From Candidatus Acetatifactor stercoripullorum (GTDB taxonomy: Bacteria; Bacillota; Clostridia; Lachnospirales; Lachnospiraceae), in the NCBI GenBank assembly GCA_019114005.1, contig DXGH01000042.1:1-33432 (forward strand): 33,432 nt of DNA. The letters are read 5' to 3'. Under the pieces are notes generated by a model. It was not told the DNA's origin. It saw only the letters and a list, made by a program, of their open reading frames with translations, and searched no databases. Both the position numbers and the translations under genes were made by a program. Of the stretch, positions 25,214-33,432 are shown piece after piece. Position 1 is the stretch's first letter, and every line of letters begins with the position of its first letter.

Positions 25214-25455
25214 CCGTTAAAAAATAATTTTGTCAAATTTTTAAAAAGGAAAAAAAAGCCAGCAAATATGCTGGTTTCATCGGTGTGGGATATTGAGTTA
25301 CCCCAAAAGAATCGTAGTGCTAAATCCTAAAGACGGGCGTGATATCCTCGCCAGCTTCCCAAAACGAATCGCAATCAAACGCCAAAAGGGATAGAAAACT
25401 TGCCGGGAATGTGATATAGTAGAACAAATGGAAGGATAGAATGGAGGGACTGTCT

Positions 25456-26229
25456 ATGCACATTTCGGATTTTATGGATATGTCGCTTTTGCAGAAAATT
25501 CAGGACCGGTTTTCGGACGCCACGGGCCTTGCTGCCATTGCTGTGGATGAGGAAGGCAACTATATCACGGAGGGCAGCAATTTCACGGATTTTTGCATGG
25601 AGTATACCAGAAAGAGCAAAGAGGGCTGCCGCAGATGTGTAAAATGCGACAATGAATGTACGGGCACTTATTTTTGCCATGCAGGGCTTATGGATTTTTC
25701 CAACGACATTGTTGTGGACGGTGTGAAGCTGGGGGCGATGATTGGCGGACAGGTGCTGCCCATGGAGCCTGAAGAGGAAAAATTCAGGGAGATTGCAAGA
25801 GAGCTTGGAATCAATGAGGAAGCCTACATAGAAGCTCTTCATAAGGTGCCGGTGCGCACGGAAAAATCCATTCGGGCTGCAGCAGAATTTCTGGGCATTG
25901 TAGTCAATCAGATGGTAAATCTGGAATATTTAAAGAGTAAGGACAGCAAGCGCCTGGCATCCTTTGACGAGGATTTAAAAAGCGCCACGGATTCCGTGGA
26001 GTCCATCAGAAAGAACACCAGAAAACTGGATGATATTTCCACCAAGCAAAATATTTTGTCTTTAAATGCAAGCATTGAGGCAGCCAGAGCCGGAACCTCC
26101 GGGGCAGGCTTTGCAGTGGTGGCAAAGCAGATGGGAGAGCTTTCCCAGCAGTCGAAAACCATTTATCAGGAAATAGAGCGGCTCAGTGAAGAGATTCACA
26201 AATCCGTGATAAAAATGAATGGGAAATAG
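25456..26229 (+). CDS. Cytosolic PocR-domain sensor with a short chemotaxis signalling tip
   Basis: The 257-residue protein has an N-terminal PocR ligand-binding domain (about 5-165) with the usual cysteine cluster (Cys58, 61, 64, 68, 74) and a short methyl-accepting-chemotaxis-type tip (about 195-232: ILSLNASIEAARAG, then GAGFAVVAKQMGELSQQS). There is no membrane segment and no HAMP. The signalling coiled coil is far shorter than in true chemoreceptors. GGAGGG lies seven bases before the ATG at 25456; an ATG at 25441 is also possible. PocR domains are linked to sensing of small hydrocarbon derivatives, but the ligand here is unknown. Confidence 0.85.
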   Translation: MHISDFMDMSLLQKIQDRFSDATGLAAIAVDEEGNYITEGSNFTDFCMEYTRKSKEGCRRCVKCDNECTGTYFCHAGLMDFSNDIVVDGVKLGAMIGGQVLPMEPEEEKFREIARELGINEEAYIEALHKVPVRTEKSIRAAAEFLGIVVNQMVNLEYLKSKDSKRLASFDEDLKSATDSVESIRKNTRKLDDISTKQNILSLNASIEAARAGTSGAGFAVVAKQMGELSQQSKTIYQEIERLSEEIHKSVIKMNGK

Positions 26230-26321
26230 GAATAATTTCCAGCCCTTGTCCATATACTGTTACAAACATGCAGGCGCATTAACGCTTATGCGCAGCAAAA
26301 AAACAGACTGGAGGCAGTGAT

Positions 26322-26561
26322 ATGGCGAGAGGACATAAAAAGACCTTAGAGGAGAAAATTACGGCAAAGCAGGAGCTGATCGAGGCATTGACTACCCGGA
26401 TTGAATCGGAGAAGCGGGAATTGGAGGAGCTTTTTCAGGAGAAGCGGCTTAGGGAACTGGAAATGGTAAACGACTTGATTTCCGATGCAGGCTTGAGCAC
26501 CAATGAGGTTGCGGAAATGCTTCAGCAGTATATTGACAGCCGTATGGCTGACGTATCATAG
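26322..26561 (+). CDS. Small coiled-coil protein, unknown
   Basis: The 79-residue product has a basic start (MARGHKK), a charged coiled coil (about 8-50, rich in Glu and Lys) and a short C-terminal helix LSTNEVAEMLQQYIDSRM. I do not recognise the family; the shape is like small DNA-binding or adaptor proteins. GGAGG lies upstream and a terminator follows directly, so it is its own unit. It lies 48 bp before the membrane helicase gene. An inverted repeat GCGCAT/ATGCGC (26274-26279 and 26288-26293) sits just upstream and could be an operator. Confidence 0.6.
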   Translation: MARGHKKTLEEKITAKQELIEALTTRIESEKRELEELFQEKRLRELEMVNDLISDAGLSTNEVAEMLQQYIDSRMADVS

Positions 26562-26586
26562 TCCGGGGTTCCCGGACTATATTTTT
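26558..26586 (+). terminator. Terminator after the small coiled-coil gene
   Basis: ATAGTCCGGG (26558-26567) pairs perfectly with CCCGGACTAT (26571-26580), followed by ATTTTT. The T-run is short, so some read-through to the helicase gene is possible. Confidence 0.75.
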
Positions 26587-26609
26587 ACATAAGTGAATGG
26601 GGGGAAATC

Positions 26610-29243
26610 ATGTATCATCAGAATATAAGCGGCCTGCTTCGGTTTCAGGGACAGTGGAGAAGCTATCAGAAAAGAGTGCTGGATAAGGCGGACCAGTATT
26701 TAAGGGATAAAAGGCTGCACATTGTGGCGGCTCCGGGCTCCGGAAAAACCACACTGGGAATAGAGCTGATCAGACGGCTGGGAAGTCCGGCGCTTATTTT
26801 GGCGCCCAGTATCAATATCAGAAATCAATGGCTTGCCAGAGTAAGGGAAGCGTATCTGCCGGAGGGAACGGACACGGAGGGACTGCTTTCCAACAGTATC
26901 CGAAAGCCCGGTCTGATCACGGCCATCACCTATCAGGCCCTTCACAGCGATAAGGATTTTCTTGAACTGTTCCGGGAGAGAGGCTTTCGCACCCTCTGTC
27001 TGGATGAGGCCCATCATCTGCGCAGCGAGTGGTGGAAAGCACTGGAGGAGCTGCGGGACAGAGAGCCGGGGATAACGATTATATCCTTGACGGCAACGCC
27101 GCCCTATGATGCTTCCAAGGGAGAATGGGACAGATATATCGGTTTGTGCGGCCCAATTGATGAGGAGATTATTGTACCGGAGCTGGTAAAGGAGAGGAGC
27201 CTCTGCCCTCACCAGGACTATGTGTATTTCAATCTGCCTACGAAGGAAGAGACGGAGGCGGTGACTGCCTTTCGAAAGGATGCCGTAAGTGTGGCGGAGC
27301 AGATTTTTGAAGACCCGGCATTTGCGGAAAAGATCAGGACACATAAGGGAATCAGGCAGCCGGGGCGCTATGCGGAGCAGCTTTTGGAGAAGCCGGAATA
27401 TTTGTCCTCTCTGCTGGTATTTTTAAAAGCAAGACAGATTCCCTTCTCTGGGGAGCTTCTGCGAATGCTGGGAGCGGGAGAGGAGATTCCCTCCATGAAC
27501 CTTCACTGGATGGAGGTGCTTTTACAGGGATTTCTCTATGAGGATACGGAAAGCTTTGCTGTAGAGGAAGCCTATCGGGAACAGCTTGCGGCTCTTTTAA
27601 AGGGACATGGGCTGATTCAGAAAAATAAGGTGGTTTTTACCGTAAATGATCAGCTCAATAAGCTTTTGATACAGTCTAAGGGAAAGATACGCAGTATTGT
27701 GACCCTGACGGGAGAAGAATATAAGAACCTGGGGGAACAGCTTCGCCTTCTGATTCTTACTGATTATATCAAAAAGGAATATATGTCTGCCCTTGGAAAT
27801 GAGGAAAAATCTGTAAACGAGCTGGGTGTGGTTCCCATTTTTGAAAATATCCGGAGGGCGTATGAAAAAAGTCCATGGGGAGAGGAGCTTCGCCTGGCGG
27901 CCCTAAGCGGCAGCATTGTTATTATCCCAAAGTCTGCAAAGGAGACCCTGGAGACGCTGATGGAGGAACGCGGTGTAAAGGGAAGTATAAAGGAATGCAC
28001 AGTAGAGGGCTATTATCAGGTAGATGTAAGAGATGGAGAGGAGACTGCCTCCGGCCTGGTGACGGAGGCCTTTAACAGAGGGGATATCCGTGTGCTGATT
28101 GGCACGAAATCTCTGCTGGGGGAGGGCTGGGATTCGCCCTGTATTAATTCCTTGATTCTGGCCTCCTTTGTGGGCTCCTTCATGCTCAGCAACCAGATGC
28201 GGGGGAGAGCGATCCGCACCATGAAGGGCAATCCTGATAAGGTAAGCAACATATGGCACCTGATCTGCATGGAGCCGGAGGGAGAAACGGGAAAGCTGAA
28301 AGGGCCGGAAGAATCAGAGGATTTTGCAACCTTGAAACGTCGGTTTGAAGGCTTTTTGGGAGTGCATTATGAGAAAAATGTCATCGAAAACGGACTGGAG
28401 CGGCTTTCCTTCATAAAGCCTCCTTATACGGAGCCTCTGCTGCAGAAGATAAACCAGCAGATGCTTGCGCTGGCGGCAGACCGGGAAGCTTTAAAGCGGC
28501 GCTGGGAGGAGTCCCTGACAGTGTTAAAGGATATGGATGTGGCGGTGGAGGCCGGTGTGGACAAGAAGTATCTCAAACCGGGCTTTCGCATGTACAGTGC
28601 TCTTGTGCTGCTTTTTGTGTGTCTGGGCGCAGGCATTTTCTGCCTGGGAGGTCTTTTGGGCCTCTTCGCACTGCAGGACGGAAGGCTGGGAGCTTTAGGA
28701 AATGTGCTTTTCATTTTTTTCCTATTGCTTTGTACCATAGGTATTTTCCGATACGGGGGAAGAGTGCTGCGTCTGGGAACCCCCTTTCGGTATCTGCGCT
28801 CTCTGGGAAAAGGGGTGCTTCGGGCACTGCGCCAAACCAAGGCTGTGACCAGCCGCAACGTGAGTGTGGAGACGGAGGATGGAAAAGGCTGGGCGAGCTA
28901 TGTGTATTTGAAAAATGGAACGGAAAGAGAGAAGGATATTTTTGCCCAGTGTATCTGTGAGCTTTTGGGAGAGGTGGAAAACCAGCGTTATCTGTTGAAG
29001 GCCAAAAGGCCGGTTTCCAGACTGTGCAGATATTACTGTGTGCCGGAGCTGTTCGGCAAAAAGAAGGAGGACGCCCAGCTTTTTGTCCGCTGTGTGGAAA
29101 AGGACATGGGCTCCTGTGAGCTGATCTATACCAGAAGCGCAGAGGGAAGAAAGCAGCTTTTAGAGGCCCGCATTCATTCCTTCGCTAACCAAAACAGCCG
29201 TTTGACCAGCAAAAGAAAAACCGTAAAAAGTCCATGGACATAA
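26610..29243 (+). CDS. Superfamily 2 helicase with two C-terminal membrane segments
   Basis: The 877-residue protein has a DEAD/DEAH (ResIII-like) helicase core: Walker A APGSGKTT (about 41-48), motif II DEAHH (132-136), motif III SLTATPP, motif V region GTKSLLGEGWDSP and motif VI QMRGRAIR (529-536). The core is complete, so ATPase activity is likely. Unusually, two strongly hydrophobic segments follow (about 660-685 and 695-718), then a cytosolic-looking tail of about 155 residues. No nuclease domain was recognised. The gene stands between the coiled-coil gene's terminator and a shared terminator. GGGGGGAAATC precedes the ATG. Function is unknown; membrane-linked DNA or RNA remodelling, such as defence, is inference. 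Confidence 0.8.
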   Translation: MYHQNISGLLRFQGQWRSYQKRVLDKADQYLRDKRLHIVAAPGSGKTTLGIELIRRLGSPALILAPSINIRNQWLARVREAYLPEGTDTEGLLSNSIRKPGLITAITYQALHSDKDFLELFRERGFRTLCLDEAHHLRSEWWKALEELRDREPGITIISLTATPPYDASKGEWDRYIGLCGPIDEEIIVPELVKERSLCPHQDYVYFNLPTKEETEAVTAFRKDAVSVAEQIFEDPAFAEKIRTHKGIRQPGRYAEQLLEKPEYLSSLLVFLKARQIPFSGELLRMLGAGEEIPSMNLHWMEVLLQGFLYEDTESFAVEEAYREQLAALLKGHGLIQKNKVVFTVNDQLNKLLIQSKGKIRSIVTLTGEEYKNLGEQLRLLILTDYIKKEYMSALGNEEKSVNELGVVPIFENIRRAYEKSPWGEELRLAALSGSIVIIPKSAKETLETLMEERGVKGSIKECTVEGYYQVDVRDGEETASGLVTEAFNRGDIRVLIGTKSLLGEGWDSPCINSLILASFVGSFMLSNQMRGRAIRTMKGNPDKVSNIWHLICMEPEGETGKLKGPEESEDFATLKRRFEGFLGVHYEKNVIENGLERLSFIKPPYTEPLLQKINQQMLALAADREALKRRWEESLTVLKDMDVAVEAGVDKKYLKPGFRMYSALVLLFVCLGAGIFCLGGLLGLFALQDGRLGALGNVLFIFFLLLCTIGIFRYGGRVLRLGTPFRYLRSLGKGVLRALRQTKAVTSRNVSVETEDGKGWASYVYLKNGTEREKDIFAQCICELLGEVENQRYLLKAKRPVSRLCRYYCVPELFGKKKEDAQLFVRCVEKDMGSCELIYTRSAEGRKQLLEARIHSFANQNSRLTSKRKTVKSPWT

Positions 29244-29247
29244 ATGG

Positions 29248-29292
29248 AAAAAGCGCCCGGAAGCCTATTCTACAGGCTCCGGACGCTTTTTT
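29248..29292. terminator. Bidirectional terminator between helicase and activase genes
   Basis: AAAAAGCG (29248-29255) with CCGG and AGCCT segments pairs with AGGC, CCGG and CGCTTTTTT (to 29292). It ends both convergent genes; the activase stop codon (29272-29270, minus strand) lies in its loop, so the hairpin includes the last activase codons. Confidence 0.82.
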
Positions 29293-32200
29293 CTTCCATT
29301 TTCCGCAGATTTTTCTGGGCTGTGGAAAGCATCAGCTTGATACGGTTTAACTGGTTTACCTCGCTGGCGCCCGGGTCGTAGTCGATGGCTACAATGTTGG
29401 AGGCGGGGTAAGCCTTGCGCAGCGCCTTGATTACGCCCTTGCCTACCACGTGGTTGGGCAGACAGCCAAAGGGCTGGGTGCAGACAATGTTAGGTACATC
29501 ATCATGAATCAGCTCCACCATCTCGCCGGTAAGGAACCAGCCCTCGCCGGTCTGGTTGCCGATGGATACGATGGGCTCGGCAAAGGAGGCAATCTCACGA
29601 ATGGGGGTGGGAGGCGTAAAGTGCTTGCTCTTTTTAAATTCCTTCACCGCTGCGCCTCTTAAAATATGCTCAATAGCCCAGATGCCCATGGAGGACAGCC
29701 GTGCGGCTTTTTTGCTCATGCCCAGGTGGTCTGCCTTGTAAATTTGGTTGTAGAAGCAGTAGAGCATGAAATCGATCAGATCCGGTACAACGGCTTCGGC
29801 TCCCTCGGCCTCCAAAAGCTCCACCAGATGATTGTTTCCGGCAGGAGAGAATTTCACCAAAATTTCTCCTACCACTCCCACCCTGGGCTTTTTGATATCC
29901 AGAATGGGGATGTTGTCAAAATCCCGGATAATCTGGCGGCACATGGAGTTAAATTGAAACAGGTTAATGTGCTTTGCCGAAACAAATGCCTGTACCTTTT
30001 TCAGCCACTTGGCATGGAGGGCGTCCACACTGCCCGGCGTGGCTTCATAGGGGCGCATACGGTATACGCAGCGCATGAAGATATCCCCAAACTCAGCCCC
30101 TACTGCAGCGCGTATCATAAGGTCGGCGTTCAAGTGAAAGCCGGGATTTTTTTCAATACCGGCCAGATTCAGCGAGATTACGGGAATCTGCTCCATGCCG
30201 GCTTTTTTCAGTGCACGCCTGATAAAGCCCACATAATTGGTGGCCCTGCAGCCGCCTCCGGTCTGGGTCATAATGATGGCTGTCTTGTTCAGATCGTATT
30301 TTCCTGACAGGAGAGCCTCCATGATCTGTCCGATCACCAGAAGGGAAGGATAGCAGGCGTCGTTGTTCACGTACTTAAGGCCTACGTCCACAGAATGCTT
30401 ATTGTCATTGTCCAGCACCTCAAAGTGGTAGCCGCAGGCGTTAAAGGCCGGCTGCAGGATTTCAAAGTGGATGGGCGACATCTGGGGACAGATGATGGTA
30501 TATTCTTTTCGCATCTCCTCCGTAAAGGCCACTTTTTCAATGGCAGAGGAGTGAAGGGTGCGCTTTTTGTTCTGCTTTTCCCGCACACGGATAGCCGAGA
30601 GCAGAGAGCGGATACGGATTCTGGCAGCCCCCAGATTGTTTACCTCGTCGATCTTTAAGCAGGTATAAATCTTATCCGAGCCTGAGAGAATATCGTTTAC
30701 CTGATCTGTGGTGACCGCATCCAGGCCGCAGCCAAAGGAGTTTAACTGAATCAAATCCAGATTGTCCACTGTCTTTACATAGCTTGCCGCCGCATAGAGA
30801 CGGGAGTGATACATCCACTGGTCAGACACGATCAAAGGCCTCTCGGGAGCGGCCAGGTGTGAGATGGAATCCTCTGTCAGCACGGCGATATCATAGGAGG
30901 TGATCAGCTCAGGAATGCCGTGGTTGATCTCCGGGTCAATATGATAGGGCCGTCCGGCCAAAACGATGCCCCGTTTGCCGGTCTCCTCCAAATATTGCAG
31001 CACCTCCTCGCCCTTTTTCTGCATATCCTTTCTGGCGCAGGCAAGCTCCTCCCAGGCTGCTTTGCAGGCATCGGCGATTTCTCCCGCCGGGATTTCGGTA
31101 AATTCCTTGGTCAGCGCCTCCGTAACGGTGTCCAGGTTCCGGAAGGACATAAAGGGATTGCGGAAGGTGATCTGTCCGCTTGTGATTTCCTCCACATTGT
31201 TTTTGATATTTTCAGAATAGGAGGTGACAATAGGACAGTTGTAATGGTTATTGGCGTCCTCAAATTCGTTGCGCTCGTAAAAGAGAGCAGGATAGAAAAT
31301 AAAGGTAATGCCCTGACGAATCAGCCAGGTTACATGACCATGAGCCAGCTTGGCGGGATAGCATTCCGACTCGCTGGGGATGGACTCGATGCCAAGCTCA
31401 TAAATTTTGCGGTTTGAGCTGGGGGAGAGAACCACCCGGTATCCCAGCCTGGTAAAAAATACATGCCAGAAGGGATAATTTTCGTACATATTGAGCACTC
31501 TGGGAATGCCTACCGTGCCTCTTGGAGCCTTATCCGGGTCCAGAGAAGGGTAGGAAAAGAGTCTGTGCAGCTTATATTCAAACAAATTGGGCACATTGTG
31601 GGCGTTTTTCTGGCCGCCGATTCCACGCTCGCAGCGGTTGCCGGAAATATACTGGCGTCCGCCGGAGAACTTGTTTATGGTGAGACGGCAGTTATTGGTA
31701 CAGCCCTTACATTTTGCCATGCTGGTTTCAAATTTCAGATCACAGATTTTTTCGTAGGAGAGCATGGTGGTCTGAAAGCCTTCCTCATACCGTTCCCGCG
31801 CGATCAGTGCAGCGCCAAAGGCTCCCATGATACCGGCAATATCGGGACGAATGGCCTCACAGCCTGCAATTTTTTCAAAGCTTCGCAGCACGGCGTCGTT
31901 GTAGAAGGTTCCGCCCTGTACCACAATATTCTTTCCAAGCTCCGAGGCGTCGGAAACCTTAATTACCTTAAACAGGGCGTTTTTGATAACGGAATACGCA
32001 AGGCCCGCCGAAATATCTGAGACGGAAGCTCCCTCCTTCTGGGCCTGCTTTACCTTGGAATTCATAAATACGGTGCAGCGGGTGCCAAGATCAATAGGAT
32101 GCTTGGCAAAAAGAGCCTCCCTTGAGAAATCCTGCACACTGTAATTTAAAGATTTGGCAAAGGTTTCGATAAAGGAGCCGCAGCCGGAGGAGCAGGCCTC

Positions 32201-33432
32201 GTTGAGCTGTACGCTGTCCACGGTGCCGTTTTTGATCTTGATACATTTCATATCCTGTCCGCCGATGTCCAGGATACAGTCCACCTTGGGGTCGAAAAAG
32301 GCCGCCGCGTAGTAATGGGCCACTGTTTCCACCTCTCCGTCGTCCAAAAGGAAGGCCGCCTTCATCAAGGCCTCGCCGTAACCGGTGGAACAGGAGCGCA
32401 CGATGGAAACGCCCTCGGGCAGAAGGGAATAAATCTCCTTTAAAGAACGGATTGCGGTCTGCAGGGGACTTCCGTCGTTGCTGCTGTAAAAGGAATATAA
32501 AAGAGAGCCGTCCTCGCCCACCAGGGCGATCTTTGTGGTGGTGGAGCCTGCGTCGATGCCAAGAAAGGCGTTTCCCCGGTAGGAGGAAAGCTCGGCTGTA
32601 CCCACATGGTGGCGGCTGTGGCGGTCTTTAAACTCCTGATAATCCGCCTCGCCTGCAAACAGCGGCTCCATGCGTTCCACTTCAAATTCCATCTTAATGT
32701 CGGAAGAGAGCTTGTTTACCATCTCCTCCAGGGTGTAGGACACCTCTTCTTTTGCGTTTAAAGCAGAGCCGATAGCGGCAAATAAATGAGAGTTGTCCAC
32801 ATCAATGATGTGCTCCTCATCCAGATTCAGGGTGCGGATAAAGGCAGCCTTTAGCTGGGGCAGAAAGTGAAGGGGGCCTCCTAAAAAGGCCACATGTCCC
32901 CTGATGGGCTTGCCGCAGGCAAGACCGCTGATGGTCTGGTTTACCACTGCCTGAAAAATAGAGGCAGCCAGATCCTCCTTGGTGGCGCCGTCATTGATCA
33001 GGGGCTGGATGTCGGACTTGGCAAACACGCCGCATCTGGCCGCAATGGTATACAGGGATTGGTAATTTTTGGCGTATTCGTTCAGCCCGGCGGCGTCTGT
33101 CTGCAAAAGAGAAGCCATCTGGTCGATAAAGGAGCCGGTTCCTCCGGCGCAGATGCCGTTCATACGCTGTTCTACGTTTCCGCCTTCAAAATAAATAATT
33201 TTTGCATCCTCGCCGCCCAGCTCTATGGCCACATCGGTTTTTGGAGCAAGCTCCTGCAGGGAGGATGCCACCGCGATGACCTCCTGGGTAAAGGGCACTC
33301 CCAGATGATTTGCCAGGGTAAGCCCTCCGGAGCCGGTGATCATGGGATGCAGGGTGAGATTACCCAGCTTGTCATAGGCATCCTTTAAAAGAGAAGATAA
33401 AGTTTCGCGAATATTTGCATAATGTCTTTTGT
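29270..33432 (-). CDS. Giant 2-hydroxyacyl-CoA dehydratase activase family protein (5' end outside window)
   Basis: The frame stays open past 33343 to the window edge, giving at least 1386 residues; the true start is outside. Numbering from Met at 33343, there are two BadF/BcrA-type ATPase domains (about 1-200 and 265-520). The first has [14 protein letters not shown] and the second [16 protein letters not shown] and [16 protein letters not shown], whose cysteines suit a shared [4Fe-4S] cluster. A cysteine patch ([11 protein letters not shown]) leads to a DUF2229 region and a C-terminal part like the dehydratase D subunit. Such activases use ATP to drive one electron into radical dehydratases. 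No dehydratase gene is in view, and the exact substrate is unknown. Confidence 0.9.
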   Translation of the reverse strand, partial: KRHYANIRETLSSLLKDAYDKLGNLTLHPMITGSGGLTLANHLGVPFTQEVIAVASSLQELAPKTDVAIELGGEDAKIIYFEGGNVEQRMNGICAGGTGSFIDQMASLLQTDAAGLNEYAKNYQSLYTIAARCGVFAKSDIQPLINDGATKEDLAASIFQAVVNQTISGLACGKPIRGHVAFLGGPLHFLPQLKAAFIRTLNLDEEHIIDVDNSHLFAAIGSALNAKEEVSYTLEEMVNKLSSDIKMEFEVERMEPLFAGEADYQEFKDRHSRHHVGTAELSSYRGNAFLGIDAGSTTTKIALVGEDGSLLYSFYSSNDGSPLQTAIRSLKEIYSLLPEGVSIVRSCSTGYGEALMKAAFLLDDGEVETVAHYYAAAFFDPKVDCILDIGGQDMKCIKIKNGTVDSVQLNEACSSGCGSFIETFAKSLNYSVQDFSREALFAKHPIDLGTRCTVFMNSKVKQAQKEGASVSDISAGLAYSVIKNALFKVIKVSDASELGKNIVVQGGTFYNDAVLRSFEKIAGCEAIRPDIAGIMGAFGAALIARERYEEGFQTTMLSYEKICDLKFETSMAKCKGCTNNCRLTINKFSGGRQYISGNRCERGIGGQKNAHNVPNLFEYKLHRLFSYPSLDPDKAPRGTVGIPRVLNMYENYPFWHVFFTRLGYRVVLSPSSNRKIYELGIESIPSESECYPAKLAHGHVTWLIRQGITFIFYPALFYERNEFEDANNHYNCPIVTSYSENIKNNVEEITSGQITFRNPFMSFRNLDTVTEALTKEFTEIPAGEIADACKAAWEELACARKDMQKKGEEVLQYLEETGKRGIVLAGRPYHIDPEINHGIPELITSYDIAVLTEDSISHLAAPERPLIVSDQWMYHSRLYAAASYVKTVDNLDLIQLNSFGCGLDAVTTDQVNDILSGSDKIYTCLKIDEVNNLGAARIRIRSLLSAIRVREKQNKKRTLHSSAIEKVAFTEEMRKEYTIICPQMSPIHFEILQPAFNACGYHFEVLDNDNKHSVDVGLKYVNNDACYPSLLVIGQIMEALLSGKYDLNKTAIIMTQTGGGCRATNYVGFIRRALKKAGMEQIPVISLNLAGIEKNPGFHLNADLMIRAAVGAEFGDIFMRCVYRMRPYEATPGSVDALHAKWLKKVQAFVSAKHINLFQFNSMCRQIIRDFDNIPILDIKKPRVGVVGEILVKFSPAGNNHLVELLEAEGAEAVVPDLIDFMLYCFYNQIYKADHLGMSKKAARLSSMGIWAIEHILRGAAVKEFKKSKHFTPPTPIREIASFAEPIVSIGNQTGEGWFLTGEMVELIHDDVPNIVCTQPFGCLPNHVVGKGVIKALRKAYPASNIVAIDYDPGASEVNQLNRIKLMLSTAQKNLRKMEEKSVRSL

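Larger units (their letters stand above)
24134..25310 (-). mobile_element. Internally deleted IS1634-family element, about 1.18 kb
   Basis: Probable ends are TCTTTTGGAGT (24134-24144) and the inverted ACCCCAAAAGA (25300-25310), 10 of 11 matching. Inside are the two halves of one transposase gene, a consensus promoter (25185-25213, minus strand) and a closing hairpin (24162-24193). The catalytic middle is missing. No target duplication is recognisable just outside the proposed ends. It could still be moved by a full-length relative. Confidence 0.7.

Noticed and set aside
24158..25323. TAGTGCTAA at 24158-24166 and 25315-25323 as a target duplication of the IS remnant
   Set aside because: The left copy lies inside the proposed inverted-repeat boundary and within the transposase terminator, so it cannot be a flanking duplication; nine bases is also weak.
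32894..33388. Plus-strand frames inside the activase gene (also 29666-30307, 30920-31417, 31463-32020)
   Set aside because: All are shadows of the long activase reading frame and lack ribosome sites and recognisable domains.

Overview
The window looks like chromosome of a gut-type anaerobic Firmicute, most likely a Lachnospiraceae member. The clues are the gene content (a DUF5688 protein, a giant 2-hydroxyacyl-CoA dehydratase activase, DUF3842, a viroplasmin-type RNase H), the clostridial promoter and Shine-Dalgarno style, and moderate GC housekeeping genes with AT-rich inserts. Genus cannot be fixed from this sequence alone. All family calls come from reading motifs; no database search was run.

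Layout. 1-1695: a run of three adjacent hairpins, a membrane-anchored C39-type peptidase, and a leftward ECF-transporter S component. 1763-4098: an apparently intact IS1634-family element inside a perfect 98-bp direct duplication of the ECF gene leader; the insertion separates that gene from its promoter. 4158-7607: a shikimate-centred operon (DUF3842-kinase fusion, YqeG phosphatase, aroE, fused aroK-aroQ). 7615-9112: a SigV/RsiV-like sigma and anti-sigma pair with a probable self-recognised promoter. 9210-14506: efp, DUF5688, tRNA-Arg(CCG) framed by a 16-bp inverted repeat, an SH3 surface protein, a small helical protein and gdhA behind a possible attenuator. 14767-16738: an AT-richer two-gene AAA ATPase plus RloB cassette, a plausible phage-defence module. 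16868-23700: a periplasmic-sensor diguanylate cyclase, RNase H, an RluF-like pseudouridine synthase, ligA preceded by a heptanucleotide repeat, metA, and a nucleotidyltransferase-HEPN pair. 23777-25310: a small XRE regulator and an internally deleted second IS1634-family element. 25456-29243: a PocR-chemotaxis-type sensor, a small coiled-coil protein and an 877-residue SF2 helicase carrying two membrane segments. 29270-33432: the leftward, 5'-incomplete activase gene.

How parts work together. AroE, shikimate kinase and type II dehydroquinase are middle steps of chorismate synthesis and are translationally coupled. The sigma/anti-sigma pair is a self-contained envelope-stress circuit of the lysozyme-sensing type. 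The ATPase/RloB pair, the nucleotidyltransferase/HEPN pair and the membrane helicase are the accessory modules most likely to hold undescribed biology; the membrane-anchored helicase is the most unusual single protein seen here.
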